The notes under the pieces were generated by a model. It was given only the letters and a program-made list of their open reading frames with translations, searched no databases and was not told where the DNA came from. Position numbers and translations under genes: made by a program. From JAKIWV01 sp049800095 (GTDB lineage Archaea; Thermoplasmatota; Thermoplasmata; Lutacidiplasmatales; UBA184), in the NCBI GenBank assembly GCA_049800095.1, contig JBARJD010000084.1, forward strand, positions 1 to 15,141: a stretch of 15,141 bases of DNA, written 5' to 3'. Below are positions 1 through 6,478 of this stretch, one piece after another; position 1 is the first letter of the stretch, and every line of letters starts with the position of its first letter.

Positions 1-1
1 G

Positions 2-508
2 GGTTGGACGATGCCCTCGCTCTTCATCCAACGAGGGAACTTGCGGAGCGGCCTGTTGAGCGGCGTGGTCGTTTTCGTGCTGCTTTACGTAGGGATCATC
101 GCCGCCTACCTCCTCTATTTCCATGGAACGGACGGCGTCACCTTGGGCAAGCTCCTCTCTGCAACACCGTTAGTTTTTGTCCTCTCCCTGTTCAACGCGC
201 CCAACGAGGAGCTCTGGTTCCGGGGGCTCTTCCTGAAGAGATGGGAGCGAGACGTGGGAGCGAGGTCGGCCAATCTGCTCCAAGCCCCGGCCTTCACGGT
301 GGCGCACTACGTCCCGGAATTCACTCGGTTTGGGGACGCGTTCCTCATTTCGTTTCTTCTCTTGGCTTTCGCGGCCGCGATAGGGTTCGGTTACATGATG
401 CAAAAGACCGGCAGCCTCCTCGGATCCTCGATCGCCCATATGGGGGCGGACGTGGCAATCTTCATGGCCGTCGTGCTCGGCATTACCTCTGCCGGCCTCG
501 GTTCATGA
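2..508 (+). CDS. CPBP-family intramembrane metalloprotease, 5' end probably outside the window
   Basis: Membrane protease of the CPBP (CAAX protease and bacteriocin-processing, Rce1-like) family. Counting from the ATG at 11 (165 residues), a hydrophobic helix at about 13-36 and a second at about 49-61 precede the first motif, EELWFRG (EExxxR type, about 66-72). The second motif follows as a Phe and His in APAFTVAHY, and the third as the His in SIAHMGADV near the C-terminus. These Glu and His residues are the presumed metal and catalytic groups, placed inside the membrane. The frame stays open to the window edge (codons from base 2), and fewer helices precede the EE motif than in most family members, so the true start is probably upstream. 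Such proteins process prenylated or peptide substrates, or act in bacteriocin self-immunity; the substrate here is unknown. Family call strong, start uncertain. Confidence 0.85.
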   Translation, partial: GWTMPSLFIQRGNLRSGLLSGVVVFVLLYVGIIAAYLLYFHGTDGVTLGKLLSATPLVFVLSLFNAPNEELWFRGLFLKRWERDVGARSANLLQAPAFTVAHYVPEFTRFGDAFLISFLLLAFAAAIGFGYMMQKTGSLLGSSIAHMGADVAIFMAVVLGITSAGLGS

Positions 509-631
509 ATGACCCGGAAGCACCGTGGGCACGTTGATCGGCCGGACCGACGGCGCGGACGCTGGCGCGCTTTCGGTAGGTCCTTCGTAGGAAATCATCG
601 CCCCGTCGAACACCACGCACCGGTTGGACAT
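503..631 (-). CDS. possible small protein, 42 residues, function unknown
   Basis: A 42-codon ORF starts with ATG at 631 and ends with TGA at 503-505, converging on the CPBP gene and overlapping its last 6 bases. It begins MSNRCVVFDGAMISYEG and continues into an Ala/Pro/Ser-rich tail. An AGGGGA stretch lies about 5 nt before the ATG, and a TATA-like TCTTAAC sits about 23 nt upstream (651-657). Third codon positions are mostly G or C, as in the neighbouring genes. I recognise no family. It is supported by start signals and codon use only, and it fills an otherwise empty interval, so it could still be chance in GC-rich DNA. Confidence 0.35.
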   Translation of the reverse strand: MSNRCVVFDGAMISYEGPTESAPASAPSVRPINVPTVLPGHS

Positions 632-787
632 CGGGTCCCCTAAGCCCGGTGTTAAGAGATCGCACTAGACCCGGGTCGTCACCTTGGCTCGAATTGTGGT
701 CCTCGATCGCTAATCGACCGAGAGCCGACCCAGAGCGGTCTAGACTTTTTGTTCTCTTCCGCGCCCTACGGAGGACGTAAGAAAGCC
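632..787. other. intergenic region with putative promoters in both directions
   Basis: No convincing coding frame. It contains the TATA-like box for the possible minus-strand small gene (651-657) and a T-rich box CTTTTTG (745-751) followed by GGAGG at 770-774 that could serve the VOC gene starting at 788. An in-frame TTG at 749 would give a 13-residue longer VOC protein, but that extension matches nothing in the family. Confidence 0.4.
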
Positions 788-1177
788 ATGCCGAGCGCGA
801 TCCAGGGCCTGGAAGCAGTGACGATTCACGTGCGCGACGTCGAGAAGGCAAGGACGTTCTATCGGGATGTGCTCGAACTGGAGGAAGTTCGGCACGTGCC
901 CCAACGGGGGGCCACCTACGCAATCCCTGGAAACCCCACGATACTGAACATGCATGTCAAGCAGCCCCAGGAGCAAGGACGCGAGCCGGGGACCGTGACG
1001 GGGCTGGTGTTCTCCGTCCTCGACATCACAGCCGCTTGCGAAGGGATTCGCAGGGCCGGTGGGAATATCACCGACGAGCCTGAGAAGATCACAAACCCCA
1101 CGGGGACGTACATGAGGGCTACCATTGCAGACCCGGACGGGAACGAGTTCCTGTTCAGGATGCGCCTGCCAGGATAA
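788..1177 (+). CDS. VOC-superfamily (glyoxalase/bleomycin-resistance fold) protein
   Basis: 129 residues, the usual size for a single two-module VOC protein. Residues about 8-60 form the first beta-alpha-beta-beta-beta module (VTIHVRDVEKARTFYRDVL, then a strand pair). Residues about 68-127 form the second, ending in the typical DPDGNEFLF. Of the four metal positions of glyoxalase I, His14 and the Glu of GNEF are present, while the other two are not obvious (the second-module His position reads GLVFSVLD). VOC proteins include lactoylglutathione lyases, extradiol dioxygenases, epimerases and antibiotic-binding proteins; the sequence does not decide between them. The start is the ATG at 788 with GGAGG about 13 nt before it. 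It is flanked by non-coding DNA on both sides and is probably transcribed alone. Confidence 0.85.
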   Translation: MPSAIQGLEAVTIHVRDVEKARTFYRDVLELEEVRHVPQRGATYAIPGNPTILNMHVKQPQEQGREPGTVTGLVFSVLDITAACEGIRRAGGNITDEPEKITNPTGTYMRATIADPDGNEFLFRMRLPG

Positions 1178-1272
1178 TCAAGCGAGAGGGTCTCCCTACC
1201 AATGGCCAACAATTCCCGGCCCCTCCCCTCCGCTGCCGTTCAATGGGCCCAGCGATCCCAGCTGTTGTGCTT

Positions 1273-1713
1273 ATGAAAGAAGAAGTCACAGATTCCGCGA
1301 TTACATATCGGGGCGTTGTCTATCCATGGCAATGTGACCACATGGGTCACATGAACGAAACGTGGTACACTGGTAAGTTCGACGAAGCCACATGGAACCT
1401 GTTTGCGCTCGCCGGCATAACTCCGACCTACATCCGCGAACAGAAGCGGGGCATGGTCGGAATACAGCAGAACATCACTTACAAAAACGAACTGGCCGCA
1501 GGTGACGTCGTAACTGTACGATCCCGCATCTTGGAGGTTAGGGAGAGAGCTATTCGCCTCCGGCATGAGCTAATCAACGACGAGAAGGATGAGGTCTCTG
1601 CGACGTCCGAGTTAACTGCAGTGCACCTCGATCTTCTCACTCGAAAGGCTTGTCCGTTCCCACCGAAGATACTGGAACGCGCAAGCGCCCTTGTCGTTAC
1701 GTCAGGATTGTAA
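1273..1713 (+). CDS. 4HBT-family acyl-CoA thioesterase (hotdog fold)
   Basis: 146 residues. The N-terminal motif WQCDHMGHMNETWYTGKFDE matches the signature of 4-hydroxybenzoyl-CoA thioesterase/YbgC-like enzymes, in which an Asp followed by GHxN starts the long hotdog helix. Asp22 would be the catalytic residue. The rest (ITYKNELAAGDVVTVRSRIL and the following strands) fits the hotdog beta-sheet. The expected reaction is hydrolysis of a short acyl-CoA or aryl-CoA to the free acid and CoA in the cytoplasm; the substrate is not predictable. An ATG at 1243 would add ten residues. I prefer 1273 because family members start shortly before the first strand. Codon third positions look richer in A and T than in flanking genes, possibly reflecting a different origin. 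No operon partner is evident. Confidence 0.88.
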   Translation: MKEEVTDSAITYRGVVYPWQCDHMGHMNETWYTGKFDEATWNLFALAGITPTYIREQKRGMVGIQQNITYKNELAAGDVVTVRSRILEVRERAIRLRHELINDEKDEVSATSELTAVHLDLLTRKACPFPPKILERASALVVTSGL

Positions 1714-2015
1714 ACTTTTAGCGCTTCTCCATTCCTTCTTGGGAGGATATGTGGGGCAGGAGAATATCCCGCAGCTCGAAGGTCGTTGTGCAGCGAGCCG
1801 CGTAAACCGGCTAACGTGATCGTACGGTTTTTCCGAACGGCGCGCGGCCAATGGCATGACCGCAGTCAGCGCACGGGCGAAGGCCTACCTCGAGGACCGG
1901 GAGGGGACACGTTGAGACATCCACATGACTGGTTTCCACGGCTTTGCCAAGGGGCCTTCGACATACGCCTTTACGAGTGCGGCGCTCTTTGGAGCTCTGG
2001 TTCAAGGGGGAGCCA
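1714..2015 (+). other. non-coding or decayed interval
   Basis: About 300 bases with no complete gene. One frame reads protein-like for 1820-1912 (a stretch ending KAYLEDREG), hits TGA at 1913-1915, and resumes at ATG 1925 (MTGFHGFAKGPSTYAF and onwards) up to the start of the next gene. I cannot assign either piece to a family. It may be a small decayed gene, or chance in GC-rich DNA. The end of the interval holds GGGGGAG, the ribosome binding site of the gene starting at 2016. Confidence 0.3.
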
Positions 2016-2495
2016 ATGACACCGAATCGTCGGCCGCAACCCATCTGGGAAGTGCGGTCGACGATAAAAGCACCGCTGCACTTCGTGTACCGGTGGTGCA
2101 CCGATTACACTCCGCTGGACGGACGTTATTCGGGCGAGGGTTACCAGCGACGAATAATTCGACGATCTCGGCGCGAAGTGATTTTCGAGGACCTGTACGA
2201 CACAAAACAGGGTTGGATTTGGATTCAACGCGTAGTGCGACTCCAGCCGCCCGATCGCTGGCATGCAGACTCGGTGGGAAGCGATCGCATGCTTTCAGTG
2301 GATTATCGTGTGTCCCGACTCTCTCCGACAACCACCCTGTTGACGTTACAAGCGCGGCGTCGGCCCTACGGTATCGGAACCAAGAACCCCCCTAAGCTTC
2401 TGTGGGAACGCTCCGTCACCGCAAACTGGGCAAAACTTGGCCGGGCCGCTGAAAGGGACTACAGCACAAGCATTTCCCAGCGGACACGAAAGTAG
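2016..2495 (+). CDS. SRPBCC/polyketide-cyclase-like protein
   Basis: 159 residues. The N-terminal pattern IWEVRSTIKAPLHFVYRWCT followed by DYTPLD is the layout of SRPBCC (START/Bet v 1-like, polyketide cyclase/dehydrase) proteins: a first strand, then two short helices where the ligand pocket opens. Alternating strands follow (VIFEDLYDTKQGWIWIQRVV, HADSVGSDRMLSVDYRV, TTTLLTLQARRR), and the protein ends with a charged helix (about 125-159). These proteins bind hydrophobic ligands and a few are cyclases or hydrolases; no catalytic residues can be named here. The start at ATG 2016 is supported by GGGGGAG about 4 nt upstream; a longer frame to 1944 lacks family resemblance. Very rich in Arg. Fold assignment is by pattern only. 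Confidence 0.68.
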   Translation: MTPNRRPQPIWEVRSTIKAPLHFVYRWCTDYTPLDGRYSGEGYQRRIIRRSRREVIFEDLYDTKQGWIWIQRVVRLQPPDRWHADSVGSDRMLSVDYRVSRLSPTTTLLTLQARRRPYGIGTKNPPKLLWERSVTANWAKLGRAAERDYSTSISQRTRK

Positions 2496-2636
2496 AACTC
2501 CAGTTCGGAGGTCTCTGGGAGAATGTCGTATGTGCGCTGAGAGTAAAATCCATCCGGCCTGGCGTGAAGCCGTCCTAAGGCGGTAGCAGCCTTATTCGGT
2601 GACCTTCACCTTCTCCGCGGCCGAAGAAGAGAGTTC

Positions 2637-3596
2637 ATGACCGAGATGATGACCGCGGTGGCGGTGGACCAATTCGGTGCTGAATTAAGCGTCCAGAAGC
2701 TTCCGGTCCCGGCGGTGGGTCCGGGGGAGATCCGAGTGCGGCTTCGCGCCGCGAGCGTGAACCCCGTCGACTGGAATCGCGTGGATGGTCTAGGAAAGGA
2801 CTTCGTTCCGTACGTATTCCCAATGATCCCTGGGATAGACGGTTCCGGCGTCGTGGAAACGTGCGGTCCTGGGACCAAGCGCTTCCGGCCGGGGGACGAG
2901 GTATTCGGTTTTTTCTGGTCGTTTCCCTGGGGGCGGGGAACCTATGCCGAGTATGTGGTCGTATCGGAGAGTCAACCCATTCTTAAGATTCCCTCCGGGC
3001 TCGACAACGTGGATTGCGCCGCAATTCCCGTAGCCGGCCTTACCGCGCTCACGGCGTTGGACACGTTCGCCCTCCTCCCAGGGGATTCGCTACTGGTTCA
3101 TGGTGCGTCCGGCGGAATTGGTTCCTTCATCATTCCGTTGGCGTCGTCCGCGGGGGTCCGGATTGTGGGAACGGCCCGACCCGATGCGTTCGACTATGTC
3201 CGCGCCCTCGGCGCTGAGTCCGTTTTCGACTCTCGTCGACCGGATCTCCGGGAAGCGCTCCAAAAAGCCCAGGCCGAAGGATTTGACGGCCTACTCGACT
3301 TGGTGAGCAGGTCCGCCGAGGATTTTGCTCTCGTTGAGTCTGCTGTTCGGCCAGGGGGATTTTCACAAACCCCTCGCGGAAAGATGGATCCCAAGCTCAA
3401 CCTTGACAGAGGTATGCGGCGGACGAATCTCGAGATCGAACCAACCGACGATAGGTTGAGTCGTCTGGCTACCGCAGTTCTCAAGAAGCGGCTGCGAATC
3501 CCCGTGACAGCCCGGAACCCTCTCGATCACGCACCGGAGGCCGTCCGTCGTCACCGTCAGGGCGGGGTTCTGGGTAAAACGGTCCTCGTGATCTGA
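2637..3596 (+). CDS. MDR-superfamily NAD(P)H-dependent quinone oxidoreductase-like protein
   Basis: 319 residues, the usual length for zinc-free medium-chain dehydrogenases/reductases. Residues about 8-130 form the GroES-like domain (VGPGEIRVRLRAASVNPVDW, then PMIPGIDGSGVV and FRPGDEVFG). The Rossmann domain has the nucleotide-binding loop VHGASGGIGSF at 154-164. The C-terminus carries the family ending GGVLGKTVLVI. The Cys/His/Glu ligands of alcohol dehydrogenases are absent, as in the quinone oxidoreductase (crotonase-reductase) branch, which reduces quinones, enones or alkenals with NAD(P)H in the cytoplasm. The substrate is unknown. Other ATGs at 2646 and 2649 could also start it; a GAAGAAGAGAG purine run lies just before 2637. 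A single gene; the next gene converges on it. Confidence 0.92.
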   Translation: MTEMMTAVAVDQFGAELSVQKLPVPAVGPGEIRVRLRAASVNPVDWNRVDGLGKDFVPYVFPMIPGIDGSGVVETCGPGTKRFRPGDEVFGFFWSFPWGRGTYAEYVVVSESQPILKIPSGLDNVDCAAIPVAGLTALTALDTFALLPGDSLLVHGASGGIGSFIIPLASSAGVRIVGTARPDAFDYVRALGAESVFDSRRPDLREALQKAQAEGFDGLLDLVSRSAEDFALVESAVRPGGFSQTPRGKMDPKLNLDRGMRRTNLEIEPTDDRLSRLATAVLKKRLRIPVTARNPLDHAPEAVRRHRQGGVLGKTVLVI

Positions 3597-3745
3597 ATCC
3601 ACCGACGAGGGCACCCCATCAGCGTGGCCCGGAACGGTGGCGGATTGAGTTAGAAGGCCCACCATCCGCAGGGGGGACAACCGATTCCTTCGAGTCCCGT
3701 CGAGGGGGGCCGTCCGAGGGCCGGATTCCCGGCAGGATACCCACC

Positions 3746-4096
3746 CTATGGACGAGCTCGCCGCTCGGACCGAGTTAGATTGGGTACCTTCCTTCGAATA
3801 TCGGATCGAGCGACGGGTTCCTCCACCGCGATTAGGTTCGTTGTAGCCCATTGCTTTCGGAGTCGCAGCAACGGTGCGTATTCGGCGGAAGTGTACCAGG
3901 CCCGCAGCGCATCCATCGTAGGGAACTCATCGATCACCATGCCGGGGGGAGTCCAACTTCCCTCCAGCGCCTGAGGTGCGCCTGCATAGAGGGTGCGGCC
4001 ACCGAATTTCCGGAGGAGCTGCGACTGCTTCTCCCCATACTCTTTCGCTTTGCCCCGATCGTGCCATTCGATCTGCACCACTAAGTACGCCGACAA
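3746..4096 (-). CDS. DUF1330-family protein (dimeric alpha/beta-barrel type)
   Basis: 116 residues from the TTG at 4096. The body matches DUF1330: an opening strand SAYLVVQIEWHD, helix GKAKEYGEKQSQLLRKFGG, strand RTLYAGAPQALEGSW, then VIDEFPTMDALRAWYTSAEY and the closing LRKQWATTNLIAVEE. The domain is a small ferredoxin-like dimer with no established reaction. An upstream in-frame ATG at 4135 would add 13 residues, but the TTG at 4096 has a perfect AAAGGAG 5 nt before it, and the resulting N-terminus M-SAYLVV is typical of the family. About 20 charged residues after the domain (ARSDIRRKVPNLTRSERR) form a basic tail. It converges with the MDR gene, and no partner suggests a pathway. Confidence 0.85.
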   Translation of the reverse strand: MSAYLVVQIEWHDRGKAKEYGEKQSQLLRKFGGRTLYAGAPQALEGSWTPPGMVIDEFPTMDALRAWYTSAEYAPLLRLRKQWATTNLIAVEEPVARSDIRRKVPNLTRSERRARP

Positions 4097-4101
4097 CAAT
4101 G

Positions 4102-4108
4102 CTCCTTT
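4102..4108 (-). promoter_or_regulatory. Shine-Dalgarno deciding the TTG start of the DUF1330 gene
   Basis: The minus strand reads AAAGGAG here, 5 nt before TTG at 4096-4094. It lies inside the longer frame that begins with ATG at 4135, and therefore favours the shorter protein. Confidence 0.6.
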
Positions 4109-4200
4109 GAAAGGGCCAACATCCAAGCGACTCATTACACCGCACCCGCCCTAACGCGGTGGTACCCTCATCCGAGGTCGGCCGGTCCGCGCGGCGGGAT

Positions 4201-4323
4201 TTACGGTAGTTGTCCTCTGTGGAACGTAACCTCCACCTCGCTGACCCGCGCATCGAACCCATTCGAGAGGAGGGAAAGCCCATCGGCGTCCCATCTTCTC
4301 TCTCCAGGGCACGCCGGGGTCAC
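4201..4323 (-). CDS. possible small protein, 40 residues, function unknown
   Basis: A 40-codon ORF starts with GTG at 4323 and ends with TAA at 4201-4203. A strong GGAGGAGGAG lies immediately upstream (last G 2-3 nt before the GTG). It reads as a coding-like stretch that includes LSLLSNGFDARVSEVEVTF. The same frame is open to an ATG farther upstream, which would give 55 residues. No family is recognised. It sits about 100 nt before the DUF1330 gene on the same strand and could be co-transcribed with it, or it could be the 3' remnant of a larger decayed gene, given the pseudogenes nearby. Confidence 0.28.
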   Translation of the reverse strand: MTPACPGERRWDADGLSLLSNGFDARVSEVEVTFHRGQLP

Positions 4324-4520
4324 GTCTCCTCCTCCCGAAGCAGGTTCAGGACGCCGTCGCCGCGGCATACGGCGGATCGGACCTGATCGACCGGGCTAGG
4401 GCAGATCCACGGCGAAGCCCGGCTGAAGATTTGTGGATGAGGAAACAGATGTTGGCGCGGTTACCGACGAATTGGGGCTCGAACGATTCCCGTTCCATGG
4501 TCATTCCAAGGAGGAGCGCC
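4324..4520. other. intergenic, no supported gene
   Basis: Frames on both strands stay open because of GC content. One plus-strand frame (codons through 4324-4520) reads plausibly as AAAYGGSDLIDRARADPRR, and leads into the acetyltransferase remnant at 4521. I cannot align it with the N-terminal half of that family, so it is left unassigned. Confidence 0.3.
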
Positions 4521-4758
4521 CACGATCGCTTGCGCCGCCCGCATGCCGAACCGCGTGGTGGCGTCCGCAAGTCTGGCCAGCGCCGCGCCCTTCACTACTC
4601 AACGGCTTGACAGGTTATACGATGAGGCTCGCCGCCTCAATTGCGATCAGCTGGAGCTCGACTCGGCAATACGGCCCGAGCATGATGATGTCTACCGGGT
4701 GTGTGTCTACGAACGACTGGCGATTCGTGCGATGCACTTTACCCACCCGTTGAGCTAA
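4521..4758 (+). pseudogene. GNAT N-acetyltransferase remnant, frameshifted, C-terminal part only
   Basis: The last 50 residues, DRLYDEARRLNCDQLELDSA followed by a degenerate helix and AIRAMHFTHPL, match the C-terminal half of a well-known GNAT subfamily (helix after motif A, LxLDSG strand, HRFY-like helix, closing strand ending HF). The acetyl-CoA loop expected just before, of the form RxxGxGRALL, is present as RKSGQRRAL but in a different frame. Removing 13 bases (4593-4605) joins RAL to LDRLYDEARRL exactly, so a 13-bp insertion or duplication is the likely lesion. No N-terminal half or credible start is visible. In the intact family the protein transfers an acetyl group from acetyl-CoA to an amine. 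Non-functional by inference. Confidence 0.55.
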
Positions 4759-4850
4759 TCCTCGAGGACGCCAACGGCCTGTTCCAAAGCCTTCGGCCGG
4801 TTCTTCGGAAGTCTTTCCCGACTGCCCAAATGCATCCGGGATGTTTCCCG

Positions 4851-5297
4851 TTAGTATCCTTTTCCTGGCGACGTTGGCATCGACTTGTTCACCACATCGA
4901 AGAGAGCGATCCAATTCCCATCGGGATCCTTCACAAACGCCACGCGGAGGCCCGTGGGAAGCTCGAAATCAGCGGACCCGCCCGCCCTCTCCACACCCTC
5001 TCGCCGAAGGTTATCCATGAATCGAGGGAGGTCCGCTACCCTAAACCCGATGTGGTCCAGTCCTTCGCCCGGCAGGTAGGGGACGGCGAACCTAGATTCC
5101 GGTGAGTACCAGTTCAGCTCGAGCTTTTGTCCGGACCACGGGTCCTGGAGTAGGACAAAGGCTCCCCTTCCAAGCGAGGAAATATCCCCTCGAGCAACCT
5201 CTGTCAGCCCGAAGAGCTCGGTGTAGAATTTCAGCGATCGGTCGAGATCTGTTACCCGAATCCCAGAATAACTCAGATACTTTTCGACCGCGGCCAC
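4851..5297 (-). CDS. VOC-superfamily glyoxalase-like protein
   Basis: 148 residues from a GTG at 5297, with GGAGAGG 9-10 nt upstream. Module one runs from YSGIRVTDLDRSLKFYTEL to LELNWY; module two from LDHIGFRVADLPRFMDNL to DPDGNWIALFD. The Glu of LELNWY and the His of DHIGFRV occupy two of the four glyoxalase metal positions. The first His position is Ser/Gly (YSGIRV) and the last Glu position is Ala (GNWIALFD). A metal-dependent lyase activity is therefore doubtful, and it may bind a ligand or use another site. The spacing to the broken SDR gene (31 nt) and the shared strand suggest it was the last gene of a RidA-SDR-VOC operon, and so may act on the same small metabolite. Confidence 0.88.
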   Translation of the reverse strand: MAAVEKYLSYSGIRVTDLDRSLKFYTELFGLTEVARGDISSLGRGAFVLLQDPWSGQKLELNWYSPESRFAVPYLPGEGLDHIGFRVADLPRFMDNLRREGVERAGGSADFELPTGLRVAFVKDPDGNWIALFDVVNKSMPTSPGKGY

Positions 5298-5328
5298 TGT
5301 TTCATCCTCTCCGGTTCAGCGTACGTGC

Positions 5329-5855
5329 CTATCCTACGGACCGCAGAAGTGCCCCGTCGGCGCGTAGCATTGCCCCGCTGACGTAGCGCGGGGGGTCGCT
5401 CCCCAGGAAGATCTCCGCACGAGCCTGTTCCTCGGGAGTACCTCCCCGCCTGAGTGGAATGTCGCGTTCGAGGGCCGCCCGCCGAGCGGGATCGGCTGGC
5501 TCACCACGAGAAGGCTGGCAGCCTTGGCCCGTTCGCCAAGTGACTGCTCCTTGAGAAGTTCCGGCCGAGGGGGACGAGTATCGTAAAGGAGAGTGTCCAA
5601 TCCGCCACAGTGACGAATCGTTCCGTCGAGCAGCCGATCGCGCTCGGATTGCTCGGAGAGGTTGGCGACAATGCCGTGGACATCGCCGACCGCCCTAAGT
5701 TCGTCAGTGGGCAGCCCGAGGCGCTCCGAGTTCAACGAGTTCACCACGACCTACGCCCCTACCGCAAGAAACGCTTGCGCCGCGCCGAATCGAATTCCTT
5801 GGCCGGCCGCAGTGACAAGCACTCGGGCGCCGGTGAGACCTGACGAAAGCGCCAC
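5329..5855 (-). pseudogene. short-chain dehydrogenase/reductase (SDR), internally deleted
   Basis: Reading from GTG 5855, the N-terminus ALSSGLTGARVLVTAAGQGI is an SDR first strand and dinucleotide loop, with Gly-to-Arg in the TGxxxGIG motif (GQGIR). An in-frame TAG follows at 5751-5753, where GARVVVNS would be expected. The frame continues through DVHGIVANLSE, GGLDTLLYDTRPPRP and LLVVSQ. Near 5495-5500 the reading frame changes, and the C-terminal end appears as PADPARRAALERDIPL, GTPEEQARAEIFLGSDPPRY and VSGAMLRADGALLRSVG to a TAG at 5329-5331. About 70-80 codons between the two parts, which would carry the catalytic Ser and YxxxK, are missing. Three lesions make it clearly non-functional. 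It lies 33 nt after RidA and 31 nt before the VOC gene. Confidence 0.85.
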
Positions 5856-5888
5856 GTATTCCCCCACGTGCTGGGATTCCTCCCGCTG

Positions 5889-6353
5889 CTAGGCCGTCCG
5901 TGCGAGGCATTCGACTTCGACGGGCACGTTGAATGGGAGCGCGGCGACGCCGATCGCCGCCCGAGCTGGCCTTCCGGCCTCCCCAAAGATCTGGATGAAG
6001 AGTTCCGTGGCTCCGTTGGCGACCTCGGGCTGGCGGCCGAACCCGGGGATGGATGCCACATACACCGTCACGCGTAGGATCCCCTTGACCTGGTCAATCG
6101 AGCCAAGCTGTCCGGCGAGGGCGTTCAGCACCTGGAGGGCCCCGCGGCGCGCGAGCTCCTTTGCGACGTCGACGGGCACGTCCCGGTCGACGAGGCCGGG
6201 CGAGACAGGTTTCCCGTCTTGAAGTACAATCTGGCCGGAAACCCAAACATGATCGCCGTCGACCACCGCGTGGGAGTAAGCCGCGACGGGCTTCGCTGGC
6301 GGGACGAGGGTGATTCCGAGCTCCTTTAGGCGCTCGGAGGGCGTGGGGGTCAT
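5889..6353 (-). CDS. RidA/YjgF/UK114-family protein
   Basis: 154 residues, somewhat longer than the 125-130 typical of RidA because of a longer N-terminus and central helix. Recognisable blocks are YSHAVVDGDHVWVSGQIVLQ, LNALAGQLGSIDQVKGILRV, the strand VYVASIPGF, and GRPARAAIGVAALPFNVPVE. The Arg of PARAAIGVA corresponds to the conserved Arg that binds the substrate carboxylate in imine deaminases (E. coli RidA Arg105). RidA proteins hydrolyse reactive enamine/imine intermediates from PLP enzymes; related subgroups serve in catabolic operons. The start ATG 6353 has AAGGAG about 8 nt before it, and a CATATCC TATA-like box lies near 6412-6418. It was probably the first gene of the RidA-SDR-VOC unit, so a catabolic role on a ketone or imine substrate is possible. 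Confidence 0.92.
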   Translation of the reverse strand: MTPTPSERLKELGITLVPPAKPVAAYSHAVVDGDHVWVSGQIVLQDGKPVSPGLVDRDVPVDVAKELARRGALQVLNALAGQLGSIDQVKGILRVTVYVASIPGFGRQPEVANGATELFIQIFGEAGRPARAAIGVAALPFNVPVEVECLARTA

Positions 6354-6478
6354 CGATCACTCCTTGGGAAGGTGCGAGTGCGGCACATGGAAACGCTCAG
6401 CTATTGCGAGGATATGGAACTGCTACCGTCCCGGGGCGGCTTGACCGTAATGACCCTTCCAACAATTGCCCCGAACCA

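Noticed and set aside
1925..2395. 156-codon plus-strand frame
   Set aside because: Overlaps the better supported SRPBCC-like gene in another frame; only its first 30 codons look protein-like, and these are noted separately.
2576..2594. Inverted repeat TAAGGC/GCCTTA with a 7-nt loop before the MDR gene
   Set aside because: Six-base stem without a T-tract or conserved context; expected by chance and not sufficient for a terminator or operator call.
3689..3697. TTCGAGTCC, resembling a tRNA T-loop
   Set aside because: The flanks do not form a T-stem, and no acceptor, D or anticodon arm can be drawn around it.
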